A stretch of 64,000 nucleotides of DNA from Rhabdornis inornatus (lineage: Eukaryota; Chordata; Aves; Passeriformes; Rhabdornithidae), in assembly GCA_013397075.1 (NCBI GenBank), contig VWZS01001918.1, forward strand, positions 1 to 64,000, given 5' to 3'. The notes beneath the pieces were generated by a model. That model saw only the letters and a list, made by a program, of their open reading frames with translations, was not told where the DNA came from and ran no database searches. Position numbers and translations under genes: made by a program. The stretch's first letter is position 1; the number at the start of each line of letters is the position of its first letter. Below, piece by piece: positions 37,464 to 49,330 of the stretch.

Positions 37464-37552
37464 GACACAGGGCATTTCCTGGGGATTAATGACTAGCTAG
37501 GAGAGTTGATGGTCCACGGCGGTCATCAATTCCCTGGGAAATGTCCTGTGCC
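37464..37552. other. Long imperfect inverted repeat (candidate RNA hairpin)
   Basis: The arm 37464-37493 and the reverse complement of 37522-37552 match in 25 of 30 positions with one single-base gap. All five substitutions are transitions; in a plus-strand transcript three of them give G-U pairs and two give A-C mismatches. The loop is 28 bases. Outer words AGCAA (37448) and TTGCT (37563) could extend a weaker lower stem. Size and shape fit a precursor-miRNA-like hairpin or a small relic inverted-repeat element; I do not recognise a known miRNA. The right flank has CCAAGGTCATCG, a nuclear-receptor half-site type word. Confidence 0.7.
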
Positions 37553-40500
37553 AAGGTCATCGTTGCTATTATAGCCCCCTTTTCTTTCCTCCAGCAGAAA
37601 AAAAAGAATCCCACATTTTACCTGTTTTCACACAGTGTCATCACTCCTTCAGATGGCTGTGGAACAGATGGGTGTGAATGGCAGATCTGCTGAAGGATTT
37701 CTGCGTAATTGGTGTTCCGTGCCACAACCAGTCAAAACCCCTTTATCACCATCGAAATTTTAATCAGGCTTATATAATATTTCAGGTTTTGACTCATCTA
37801 ACTCTCTTGAATCCCCAAATAATAATTTTATTTTGTTGTGGCCTGCAACTCTGACAAATCTGTGTCTGCATTATAGCTAGGTGAACTGAAGGAAGGTAGA
37901 CATATTTTATTCCTTTAGAAGTTTTCTGGCATAGAGAATCTGCTGAGAGAACTGGCAGAGAATTTATGCATTCAGCCTGCTCTTTGGCAATAACGTGTGG
38001 ATTTATAACATAAAGTACTTGCCTATAACAGGTCAATAATGGAGATAATTAAATCTGTCTTTGCTATTCAATAACAATTATGAATTAAAATTTGTTATGG
38101 CATATTTTTCAATACAAGGCCTATCATGACTGAATTCCTCTAAGTCATAATTTTATCCAGACATTTTTAAGATATTGTTCTGTGGCAAGTATGTAAATCT
38201 TTAAAATCTGTTTTTCAGACAGTAAAATAAAAAATAAAGCACTAAACCCAAAGGTCCAGGAGATAAAGGAGCTTATGATTATCTGCATGCTCTTGGGTCA
38301 AATTTATTTCACAGTTATACCAATATTCCTTAACTCACTTATCTTCAGGATTTGTGAATCTTAATCTATCACTTTTTCTTCCCCTTAAACTAACATTTCA
38401 CATTCAATTAACCTAGTCCTGAAATAGAACAGTGTAGACTGAAATTTTTTAAAATTACTGTTTATGATCCTTTATACATGTTCCTTTTAAGCACATTCTC
38501 TGTTAATGTTGGCATTTTCATAGTTTGTGGTGTACAGCAAGTAACTCTTTCTTCATTTTAGCATGATGTAGTTAAACTGCTTATTTTCACATGCCTGACA
38601 TTTTTTGGCTCAGTATACCCATATTAATTTAACTGGCCAATTAGTTGTTATTAAAATATTTTAAAAGAACATACAACAACACATGCACAACAAATTATTT
38701 CTTTCCACAATTTTATTAACATTTTTGTAGGTAGTTTCCAGTTTCTCACCTCCTTTTCCCACCAAGAGAGACTCTCCAAGTTAAGGAATACAGAGTGTAT
38801 GTTAGATTCAGGGCTCCACTGAGTTTCCTTACATTCCTTTAAGCTACACTGAGATCATGGAAAAAAGGGCTGAACTAATGAAATCTTTTAGATCCCTTTC
38901 TTGTCTCACTCTTACATTATGAGTTGATGCCACACTTACAACATGATAGATTCAGATCATTCATGTCAACAGGCTGGGGCTCTTGGAATTTTCAGGAGTG
39001 GGTGAAAGATTACTATCAGATTTAATTGTCCAACAAGGTCAAAGTTAGCAATCAACATATTATAAGAAATGCATTGTCATATAGTTTCCTTTTTTATTTG
39101 TCAGTTTTAACCATGTACTACATGTTGTTCAAATAAATTATTCTGAAAAGATCAACACAGAGTTGATCCTTAACACTGAAGTTTTAGCTGTCAGTTCAGC
39201 GTTGGCAAGGAGAGTATCCTATATTTTTCTTGTAAACCATTTGTGGCAAAAATAGTAGATTTTTTTTTTTGTTTGTAGCTTGTTTTAGTTCTTAATCTGT
39301 GAGATGGATTCTCAGATAAAATATCGATAGAAAAGTAATTTAAAATGAAAAGTGCTAAATAATTTAGCCAGACCTTCAAAATTTTCCCATATCATTTCAT
39401 CTCTGCAGTAATACCAATAAAAGGAGTTCCTTAAATGCACAACCCCACCAGGTGAATCATTGTTTCCCATTATACTTGCACCTCTTCTTGGAACTGATCA
39501 AAACTTGGCACAGTGGTAGTTGGGAGTGCAAAGCAGTACTATAGTGGAAGGCTATAACTTGTGTGTGTGTGTCTCTGTGTGTAAGTATTAGTATATGAGA
39601 GTGATTTACCTTGCTAAGTCTTTGTCTAATGACAATATCATACTTAAGGCATGAAATTCACAAAAAATTAAGACAATATATTTTTAAAGATGGAAGGAAA
39701 GACCGTCAGACACAAGCAACAAAATATCAGAATGATCTTCAACTATTTCTCCCCATAAGTAAAAAAAATATAAAGCAAAAAATAACCACTGAAAACATAT
39801 TTTTAACTAAGGACACAGTCATAAAATGGTAAACAGTAAATCTATATTGAGGGAAAGAGCTACAGTACAGTAGCTGAGAATCTGGCCTAAAGTTTGCACA
39901 TAAAATAAAGATAATAGAAAAATGCCACTGTTTACTTCAGGGGGTTAGGCATTTCAATTTATTGCCATAGAACACAGGTATGGTCAACTTTTAATCACTG
40001 GAAATGAAGAGCATATAATGCTGTTGTGCTTATTTAGTATTTTATAATATTTTCTTTTTGTAAATACTGTAAGTATTGAATTATACACATTTTATTTCTG
40101 GAAATACTACATCTATTGTTTCAGGAAATCTTCTTTTACCTTTGTGGAACAGCTGACTTACTGCCAACAAACTCAAGGTCAGGGCCCTGGAAAAATTAAA
40201 ATTTCTCAATGTAAGAACAATTACAATAATTGCCACTATTACTGTAAAAAAGGATGGTGACCATAGACTGAAACAACAAGCCATGTTGCTTCAGCACTGG
40301 CCACTGAATGAGATTCCCTTAAATATTGATTCCAGAAGAATAGTCCTCTGCTCCCTTGCTGCTATTATAGATAGCTAAAGATCATACTTCTAGAAGCCCT
40401 TTTATGTCTCCAGGCTCTTCCACTGCAGATGAGAAAAGAAACTCAAAACTGCTCTATAGCATGAGCCAGAGGCAGCAAAAAAATATATAATTGCTTTTCC

Positions 40501-41584
40501 ACCGAAGTTGTTACTGTCCAGGGATTTTCCATGAAGACAAATGGAGAGGAGGTGGTATACACAATTACAGGCAAGATATAAGGATGCCCATCAGGTATTC
40601 CTTCTACCAGGTGTACCATGAACCAGGAAGTTGAGTGTGGAAGCAGGGAATATTTTGGATTAAGTGGGTGCTGTGTTCTAATGTAAATGGGATGTGACTG
40701 AGTGGTTGCATGGTGGCCAAGCACTCTTCCTCCTAAAACAGCTTCTTTCTAGGTTTGGCCCACACCAACAAACACAGAGGAGACCTGTTTGGGGATCTCT
40801 CCTGAGTTGCTTCTCCCTTCTTCTACTTGGGTCCCTGCATGGGATCAGTATCAATTCCTTCAACAGGATCCCAGAAACATGAGGAGACAATGTGAGCTGT
40901 CTACTCCCACCACAGGCTTCATGGTCCACGCACATATTTGGGACTCAGTGCAGTAGATTTTTTCATAATACAAAAAAGCCTCTGACCAGCCAGATGACTA
41001 TAAAAAGGCTTAAAATAACCTCTATATGCAAAGTGCTTTGATTTTAGTGATGGAGCACAGACACTGCAAACAAAGAATGGAGAGCTGTTTCTAAACAGGT
41101 GAATACACTTGTTTGTTAATCATTCAATTACTTCTGGCAATGCCATAAGGTATTTTTATACTGTTCTTGTGTTAAAGAAAACTTTCAGTTTGATAGAGAA
41201 TCACACCTGTGCAAACATGAGGTATGATGCCATAAGCTTTACTTACAATTACAGTTGTTTTTCTTAAATTGCATGAAGTATAATCCATAAGACGCTTCAT
41301 TGTTTGCAATTACAGATGTATCTCTGAAAAGGCTGATGGCTTAATTACACCTCTTACTATGACTATTCTGGCAAATTTCTAAAAGGAATCTAACAAAGAA
41401 CCGGATGAATGTTTCCTCTGGTTTTTTTTCAGTTAGGGTTTGACTGTTCGACCTTTAGATTAATTGAAGTCAAACAATTCAGCTTCTATTTTCTATTTAG
41501 TGTAGTTTTACTTCAGGCAAATTTCTTTTATGTATATTTAATCCAAATAAATAATATTATTCCAAACCATCTTGCTTCCTATTG
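37553..41584. other. Non-coding DNA, nothing coding identified
   Basis: No gene supported. Overlapping frames on both strands at 40443-40935 reach 93 codons without any recognisable feature. Only a short (TG)n tract stands out (39560-39582). Confidence 0.5.
39560..39582. repeat. (TG)n microsatellite, interrupted
   Basis: Six TG units, then CTC, then three more TG units. Confidence 0.85.
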
Positions 41585-41613
41585 CACAAAGTTGTTAAAC
41601 AATTGTCTTTGAA
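41585..41613. promoter_or_regulatory. Cluster of SOX/TCF-like words
   Basis: Within 29 bases lie CACAAAG, TTGTT, ACAATTGT (two SOX half-sites head to head) and CTTTGAA (TCF/LEF type). A dense set like this is typical of some developmental enhancers, but the words are short and AT-rich, so chance is not excluded. Confidence 0.25.
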
Positions 41614-44600
41614 AACTCCAGTTGTTAACTGTGACATGTCTCAATGTTAATATGTTATTGTTAGCAGCTGTAGCAAATTGCCTTTCTTACTCATACATAC
41701 TTGAGCTAAACCTTAAACAGATTTTTCTTTTTTTTTTAAATAACCCTTCCCTTAATTTTACTCCTTATGTACAGTTAGCTTCCAATTAGATGGCTGGGAA
41801 TTTCAATTCACCAGTTTTATGGATACACAAATTTGGTCATAGTATCAGAAGCCTGATGAAAATGTCATGGTATATATGTAAAGAAAATTTACAAACCAAA
41901 AATTAATATAGCTACTTTTCCACTGTTTCTTCAATCAGCTCATTGTTCCCTGAATAAAAGTAGAAATTATTTTTGAAGGTTTCAAAATTATTTTCTTGAT
42001 TTAATTTCATATGGATTTTTATTAGGTGGATTATTTCATTGGAATTAGTCCAAATCCCTGAGTCTTTTCAGAATTAAAGCCAGAGTAGAAATATATTTTA
42101 TTAATTCTGGAGAAAAGACTGCTGTGATGAGAGTATTCATGAGTGCTTCTTCTGAATGAATGCCTAAAAAAGGACAAGTAGTCTACTCAAAACTTCTTAG
42201 CCAACTAATAATGTTCACTCTTTTCCTTCTAGACTTTTACTTTCAAGTACTTGTGAAATATTCAGAAAATATTAATTAAAGTGCTTGTTGCTATTGACTT
42301 CGTCCTATTCATAACCACAGGTCTGCAGAAGTTATAGTGTAATTAATTAGTTGTCTTGAAGCAGGCACTATGTATCCTAAAGCTGTGTCTTGGGAAGATG
42401 TCCCACTTTTGTTTTTCTAAAACCAGAGTCCTCAGATGGTTAAATTTGTTTGGATGAGCTCATGACCAATATAATCCAATCTTGAAGATAGCCCTGTTTG
42501 GGGCAGAAGAGTGACAGGAGTCTCACCCAACACAAATTATTCCATAGCTATAAGATGAAATTTCATGAACATGAGAATGACTGCAGGTACCACAGCCCAA
42601 ACAAGCTATGGCAGGAGAGAAAATGTGACTTCCTGTTACTGAACAATAGCTTCATTACACACAAAAATGTTTAGGAATGACATAAAATGGAAACCAGCCA
42701 AAATGAAGAAGAAAACAATAACTTTTGTAACTGCAAATCCACTGATGGACTGGAAAATCCAGGGCACACAACTTCCTCCTAACCCACTGACCTTTGGTAA
42801 TAAAAATATACATTTAAATGCGTTTGCTTTTTACATACTCAACATTAGTAGTATCAAAATGGTAAAACCAACCAAACAAAACTCAAGCCAAATTAATTGC
42901 TTATAAGTTGAATCTGTGCAACCATGAAAGAATAGCACATATCACTCAGCAGAAATGGATCCAAAAATATTTAAAAAATTCTTTGTAAAATACACATAAC
43001 AAAGTAACACTAACATTATTCACAGACATTCCAGGCTGTTAGGAACATCGCCAATAGCAAGTGAGTATCATAATACAGTGATACATTTTCCTATAGCAAG
43101 GCAAATAATTTCCCTGGCAGCTGAAATAAAGTGTTGACTTTTCTTGAAAATTAATTAGCACAGAAACACAAGAGAAAAAATGAAAGGCTTCTTGTTCCTA
43201 AAGGTTGCTCTGTAATGAAATAAATCATATGAAGGTATGCAGTGTGCTCTCCTGTACTTTATGATTAAGTGCTTATAATATAGACAGTCTCTAAGCCTCA
43301 GCTTTTGCTAGGAAGTTCACATCAAAGGTGAGTTAAGTCTTTATTATAAATACATGGTAAAATATATAAACCAGAACTGCTTTAAGGTGGGAGATACTCT
43401 GGTTTCAGTAGAAAGACCTTTTTTTCTTTTTATCAACTCATTTTACAAGCAATGTCCCAAATTTATGCTAAGAACATTTTCATGAAGCTTTTCCTATCCT
43501 CTTGGCAGAAGGCCTTAAAATTTGTGTCAAATAAATTAGAACTAATGTCTATGGCTAAAAAGAGAAGCCTGTTAAAGGGCAGTAGTAATCAAGACAAGAT
43601 AATAATTTATCTGTGTTTCTGTGGGTATTAGTCTAATATCCTGTCTATTCACAGCATGTCAAAGATAAGACCAGTCACCGGTTTACTGTTTTTCTGCCCT
43701 CTCCTTCCTCCCTCCCTCTATCCCTCAGGCCTTAGCAGATAAAAGATAAAAAACACATATTAGGCCAATTGCAATAATATTCCACTAAAAGGGATACACT
43801 GTTACTATTATAAATGAATGCTTTAAAGGAAACTAGTAATAGATAATTATCTGTCCCACAGATAATTATGCACATGAGTAATTCTGCCTCTTTGAAGAGT
43901 TTATGGGATTTACTGGAAGTCCCTGGAGGTATCAACAGCCACATGTGAACCTGCTTACAGGATGTGACTGTAGTTAAAAATTATAGCCATGGTAGTGATT
44001 CCTAAAGAAAGTTTCAGGGTGGAAAATAATCAAGAGGGATACCTCATGAGGTTTTTTGTCAAATCTTTTGTTCCTATATGTATCAATTTAAACTTTAGGG
44101 TTTAAATCTCATACTTGTGTGGGCCGCTACAGGTACTACTGGAAAAATGGTATCTCAAATGTGTTGAAGTTCTCTTTAGATGCTTACCAGTTGTTAGAGA
44201 TTAAATCCTGTTGATTTTGTCACCTTACTACCTTTGACGACTCTCCTTCCTGATGGGGAGCCATTTTAAAAGGTCAAATAAATCACATAATTGTCAGTTC
44301 TGTAGTTTTTATAGCCACTTTTCTGTCATGTAGTGATACAAAGCAGCCCTGAGAGCTGACTCTAAGAACTTCCCCAGCTTGAAGAAACTTCAGGCTCACA
44401 CTAGTTAGTGAAGGGAAAGTGTTTTTCAGCCCCATATTCTTTTACAGTCTGCTTTTTGGCAGTAGTATTCTGCCTTAACTATGTTAGGAATTGAGGTTTA
44501 GTTCACCTCATAATTAATTAAGGCAAAGTAATTTATTTAAAACTAAATTATTTTGCTGCTGTGCACAGTGGCTAACCTTTCATGTACGACATATTGTATA

Positions 44601-45427
44601 GATAGTTTATTTTATTTACAAATGCCTGTTTTAAAAAAATGATTAGTTCTGTAACGTGTTCAGCAAGGCTTCTTTATAGCAAAGCCCTCCTGGGAACTCT
44701 TATGCAAATAAAATCCATCTGGAGATTGAAAGTAATGCAGGTAAAATTATGAACAATATACTTAATTTTCAGGAGGATTTAAAGGGATATAAAAGCACAC
44801 TTCATTAGAAAATCCAAACTACCAGCACATGTTCTAGTCATCATTTTTCAGAAGTGCTGCTTCATACAGCATCATCCATCCTGCCCGAACTATTGAAATT
44901 TGTTCCAGGTGAAATTAAGATTTATGTACTTATCATTTTTCACAGTTTAGTGACTGGCTTGTATTGGGAAGAAAAACCTGCTAACAATTAGCAAAATTTT
45001 CAGTAATGTTAGTAGTCCATTAGATTATGTATTCTAGCAGGAGTCTATTATAGCTATTAGGAAATTATTTTATTTAGTTTCTTTTATTTCAAAATTAAAA
45101 ATGGCCCATGAGTGGATGTTATCAGGATGTGCATTATAGAAACTAATTAAAAGTTTGTAGCTATTGTTTTCTGTAGCTATGGAAGAGCAAAACAGCATAA
45201 AAGGAACGTCTTAGTTGTCTCTACTTTAAGAGTATACATGTCATGGAAAATTCAAGTCACAGAGTGTCACACTATGGCTATTGTGTAAAATCTAAGAACC
45301 AGGCTTACTTCCAGGAGCCAAAAATATGACTCCCAAATCCTGTCATTTAAAATATGTGAGATCTATAGAGACTAGTCCTGCTTTACCACTCCCTCACAAG
45401 GTAAGCCCCAAAGGAGTAAAGGGTGGG
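41614..45427. other. Non-coding AT-rich DNA, nothing identified
   Basis: No exon, RNA gene or transposon recognised. A pyrimidine-rich tract with CCTT and CCTC units is at 43690-43728. Confidence 0.5.
43690..43728. repeat. Pyrimidine-rich (CCTY)n tract
   Basis: About 38 bases of C and T, ending in CAGG, with repeated CCTC words. Confidence 0.8.
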
Positions 45428-45530
45428 TTTTTTTAGTTTTTGTTTTGTTTTGTTTTGTTTTGCTTTTTTTCCCCATCAAAAGAAAGGAAAGAAGAGAGAA
45501 GGGAAGGAACAAGAAAAGAAAGGAGGAAAA
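45428..45530. repeat. (TTTTG)n tract next to a purine-rich GGAA tract
   Basis: 45428-45470 is T-rich with four TTTTG units. After CCCCATC comes 45478-45530, almost pure A/G with GGAA, GAAA and GAGA words and one C. A long open frame crosses both tracts on each strand and is an artefact of composition. Confidence 0.85.
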
Positions 45531-47010
45531 CACCTGCTGATTATTTTTGTGTGTGCGTGAGAGAGAGGAATCTGCTATTACAGTACTCTTTTGGGACACA
45601 TTTTCACTTTTATATGTACTTCATCCATCACCAGCACCAGCAAAAATTCAAAGGCAACAATTTTGAAAATTTTGATGCATTTCTAAAGGTAAATGCATAA
45701 CAAGGGAAAAAATAGCGACTTTCTTTTGTGTTATGGAGGACTAGCTGAGTTTCCTGGGTTTTATCTGAAGAACGAAAAACTGTAACTGAACAACTTGGAC
45801 AGTTCTGACAGCATTTCTGAAAAAATCTTTGTTCTTTTGTTTGCTTAGAGTTACAGGAAGAGAAACTTTTGGCATCAAGAAACATCATTAGTAATATCAG
45901 CATGTTTTCAGCATGAAAATACATTGTCCAGTCAGTATTTTAGTTGGAGTTTTGAAAGAAATTCACTTTTGTCTTCATGAGTTAAAAGTCTGTCCTTTTC
46001 CAATAAGATGGACATTAACACTTTCTTGATTTGTTTAATGTGAGAAAAAGCCATACATTTCAGGTTACAAATAATGCTGCTCAATACAAAAGAGGTGGGG
46101 GATTGTGCCCTTTGGACTTCTGCATGAAGCTGGGATCTGTGCAGATTGTTGGAAAGGCAAAATGCGTAGCAGGACTGTCAGCAATCAAAACAAGTCAGAG
46201 AAGATAAAAGACAAATCCAAGCACTGTTGAGCGAGTGAGGCATACTATTGTCGTGGTTTGCAGAAAAAAAGCTGTAGTAGGAAAGAATTTTAGCCAGCTT
46301 TTTCATCAGGAAACGGGGCTGCAGTCATGAGATTTTGGCTTTAAAAGCTCTTAAATTCAATCACATGTCTCAAATTTTAGGGTATATGAAAGAACCATGG
46401 TGTACAAAATAACATCTTTCTTTAAGGAGGCAAAATTTCTTTCTCATTAGGATTGAATTCAGTGGGAAGTCTAAGAGGAAGAATATTGAAATTTGTCCTC
46501 AAAAAGCCATTTTCAATTAAGATATTATTGATCCCTAAAATTCTTGAACTCAAAGGTGAACCAATCTAGAGAAGAAAAAAATTAAGGTTTTGTGTGAGTC
46601 CTTTGTACACTTGTTTTACATCTCATGTCTCTTCTGAGACCATGGAATACCACACAAAATTTCCCTTCCATGGAGCATGTGCCAGCTGGTAATATCACGG
46701 TTTCTTGCTTTCTTTTTAATTGCAACTCAGTGCTGTGTTGGCCTGTATGTCACTGCCCATCCTTACTCTTTATCTATAACATACTCTAAACTCTGATTGA
46801 TCTTTTTAACATTCTTCCACACCAAACTACTACTCTTTTTTTGTTTGTTTGTTTCTGTTTTGTTTTTTAATCATTGCTGCCTTCAATGAGTATCAGAGAC
46901 TGCATTTGTTCTGGCAGTTCCTAGGAAGCTGAACCAGGTGTCATGTTTATTTTGTGTTTTCTAATGTGTTTTCTGTTATATTTCTCTGGGTTATGGATTG
47001 TTCTGTAAGT
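45531..47010. other. Non-coding DNA, nothing identified
   Basis: No gene or transposon I can support. A (TTTG)n run at 46836-46868 is the only clear repeat. Confidence 0.5.
46836..46868. repeat. (TTTG)n tract
   Basis: Four TTTG units flanked by T runs. Confidence 0.85.
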
Positions 47011-47076
47011 TTATGTATATATGCATCTCTACATATGTATACATATAAATATATGTATGTATGTACATATGTGTGT
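47011..47076. repeat. (ATGT)n / AT-rich tract
   Basis: TATGTA-type words repeat through the segment, including three ATGT units at about 47053-47066 and a short TG end. Confidence 0.8.
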
Positions 47077-47199
47077 CTAACATGTCTCTGTTATATATCT
47101 GTGTAGATATTACATCTAGAGTATGTATATGCTTCTTTCCACCTAATCTTACCACAGCCTTTTATATTGAATGTGTGAAGAGTCTGTACAGAAAGAGAG

Positions 47200-47334
47200 A
47201 AAACCAACAAAAAACTCCCAAACAAACAAAACAAACAAAACAAACAAACACCCTCCCCTCAAAACAAACAAACAAAAAAGAAGACACAAAACCCCCCCAA
47301 AAAAACAAAAAAACCCAAACCAAACCAAAACCCA
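47200..47334. repeat. A/C-rich low-complexity tract, (AAAC)n
   Basis: About 135 bases made almost only of A and C on the plus strand, with AAAC units and CCCCCCC. The 131-codon open frame over this part is Lys/Gln/Thr/Pro-rich because of this composition and is not a gene. Confidence 0.9.
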
Positions 47335-48081
47335 GCATTTTCAGTGGTTTGTACTCCACAGACACATTTTGGGAGGTTGTAAATAGAAACAGATTTTCTG
47401 TTTGTAAGGTGAACTGGCAGGGTATCTGCAAATGGACTTCACAATGCCTGCTGTAGCATGTGGCACTTCTATCTGGACTTCAGGCTTGCCTCGATTTCTG
47501 CTAAAGCCCCATGCAGTCTCTCCTAAGCTGCCTGTTTTCTAAGATTAGCAAACAGTCTGTACTGCAGTCCTTCATCCTGACATTATGGAGGTCTATCCTT
47601 ACTGGAGGCCAGGAAGCAGTCCTTATCACAAACAAATACTTCCACTTGCACTGTAACATCGCAAAGCATCTGTGGGACAAAATTCTCATGGCAAAAACTG
47701 CCAATTTTACCTGCTTACCTGCTGTCTACTAGAAACAAACCAACAATTTTGATATTAATTATAAACAGGAAGTTGGTTGGTTATTTGCCTAATTAGATGT
47801 GTAATGGCCAAACTGTAGATTTAGTGGCAGAAGTCCATTTTATATTAGTAGTGACTAAAATATGATTCTGTTTCTCTTGTGAACATATTCCAGAGCAAAA
47901 AAGTGACCAGCAGAAATGAGACTGGCTTGCAACCCTTTCTGACATTTCATAGAGAGTCCAAAGAAAAACTAGATATGGTGAATAAATTCTATTTCCTTCA
48001 GAAAAAGTAGTTTCTTCTGTCCAGGTAAAAAGTATGTTTGCTTAGCGGTGAGAGAAACTTGCACTGCCTATGCTGTGTGCA
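47335..48081. other. Non-coding DNA; balanced-composition patch not identified
   Basis: 47400-47735 is less AT-rich than its surroundings and open in frames on both strands for about 70 codons. I do not recognise the products, there is no splice context that I trust, and it may be an old transposon piece. Confidence 0.4.
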
Positions 48082-48082
48082 G

Positions 48083-49009
48083 GCTGTCAATAAATAAAGA
48101 AGTTCAATTTCCAGGGCTGTCAATAAATATATTATGTATGAGGTTTTTCATTATGTTCAGATGCAACTTGAGGTATTGTCTCTGCCTTCCTGGAACTAAA
48201 GCTATTTTTCTCAACTAGAATAAGATTCCCTTAACACATATTTGCAAATACATTGTTAATAAGCCAATGAATTGAATTTAAAGACAGCAAACAGGTTATT
48301 TTCATTTTCTCTTGATTTCTTCTGGGTGCTTTGAGTGAACTTAAAGATGATCTTAAACTTGTTTTTATGCTGACTTCATATACTAAGAAATGCAACGTTT
48401 ATAGATAAATGCTCTCACTTTTAATGAAAATTATGAGCTATTAACATTTTGCTTGGAGGCATAAGCCATAGCCCAAACTCCTTTCAAATCCATTAAATAT
48501 GCTTGAGACCCAGCTGTCAATAGGCACCATGAAGTAAATTTAATTTTCAGAGTCAATACAGAGCACAGCTGCATTAAGCATAGGATAATTTTGGCACATT
48601 ATTAATTTGAATGGCCATGTAAGGCATTGTCTAGACAAGATATAAGCCCAAGTTTTCATAGGCAATCTGTACATAAAATGAAGTATGTCAAGGTTGTAAA
48701 GAATACTAATAACACAGATCTGGCCTATTAACCAATATTGATTGCTCTTACTGTGACACAGTCCAGTAACTTTAGAGGTGAAATAGTAAGATGTTCAGCA
48801 CTGCTGCTTCTTTTTGAAAAGCAACACAAAGAATGGACTTTCTCAGATGAGGCTTGAATGCCTGCAATCTCAAATGTTTACTAAGACCAGGCATGATTTC
48901 TAGCAATCTATTTCTGTAGATTAGGTCATTTTAAAAATAAGAAATTCATCAGAAACAGCAATTAGTCTTGCTGGTAATATGAAGCATTTTTATTTCAAAT
49001 GCTGTCAAT
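48083..49009. promoter_or_regulatory. Cluster of four CTGTCAAT octamers (PBX/MEIS-type)
   Basis: CTGTCAAT starts at about 48084, 48117, 48514 and 49002, all in the same orientation. The reverse complement, ATTGACAG, is the core of the PBX-MEIS/PREP composite site TGATTGACAG. The first two copies belong to a 15-base direct repeat (GGCTGTCAATAAATA, 33 bases apart). I noticed only three other copies on either strand elsewhere in the window. The stretch also has several TAAT words. An enhancer role is inference. Confidence 0.3.
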
Positions 49010-49260
49010 ATTTGCTCCTTTCATAACGACTGTGGCTATGCTCTGCATAAATAATGTCTGTTTTATAAGGTTCAGTAAATTTATACTTGATACATATAGT
49101 ATTTATATAGTTGCACAGAGTCTGTGTAACATTTCCAAGAAAAAATGATATGAAAAAGGAAAATTAATCTTTTGAAAACCGTGCAACTCTGTAGCAAAAT
49201 TATTTCTGTGGTCCCATATGAACTCTGTTAAATTATGGTTATTTTGGTGCTTTTTGTTCT

Positions 49261-49330
49261 GCAGGCAAACAGACTGAAAGTTCTAAACTGCTAGTGAAGT
49301 GAATCTTCTTCACTTTCAGTTTGGTCTGCA
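49261..49330. other. Imperfect hairpin with nested stem
   Basis: CTGAAAGT (49274-49281) pairs with ACTTTCAG (49312-49319). Outside this stem, GCAG and CAAA pair with TTTG and CTGC after a bulge. Inside, AGTGAAG and CTTCACT form a second stem that shares bases with the first, so the two are partly exclusive. Stems this short also occur by chance. Confidence 0.5.

Noticed and set aside
45372..45700. Overlapping open frames on both strands
   Set aside because: Both exist because of the TTTTG and purine-rich tracts.
46250..46275. GTCGTGGTTTGC, possibly an LTR start
   Set aside because: Single short word with no further LTR features.
47061..47456. 131-codon open frame rich in Lys, Gln, Thr and Pro
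   Set aside because: It runs through the A/C-rich low-complexity tract, which lacks stop codons because of its composition.
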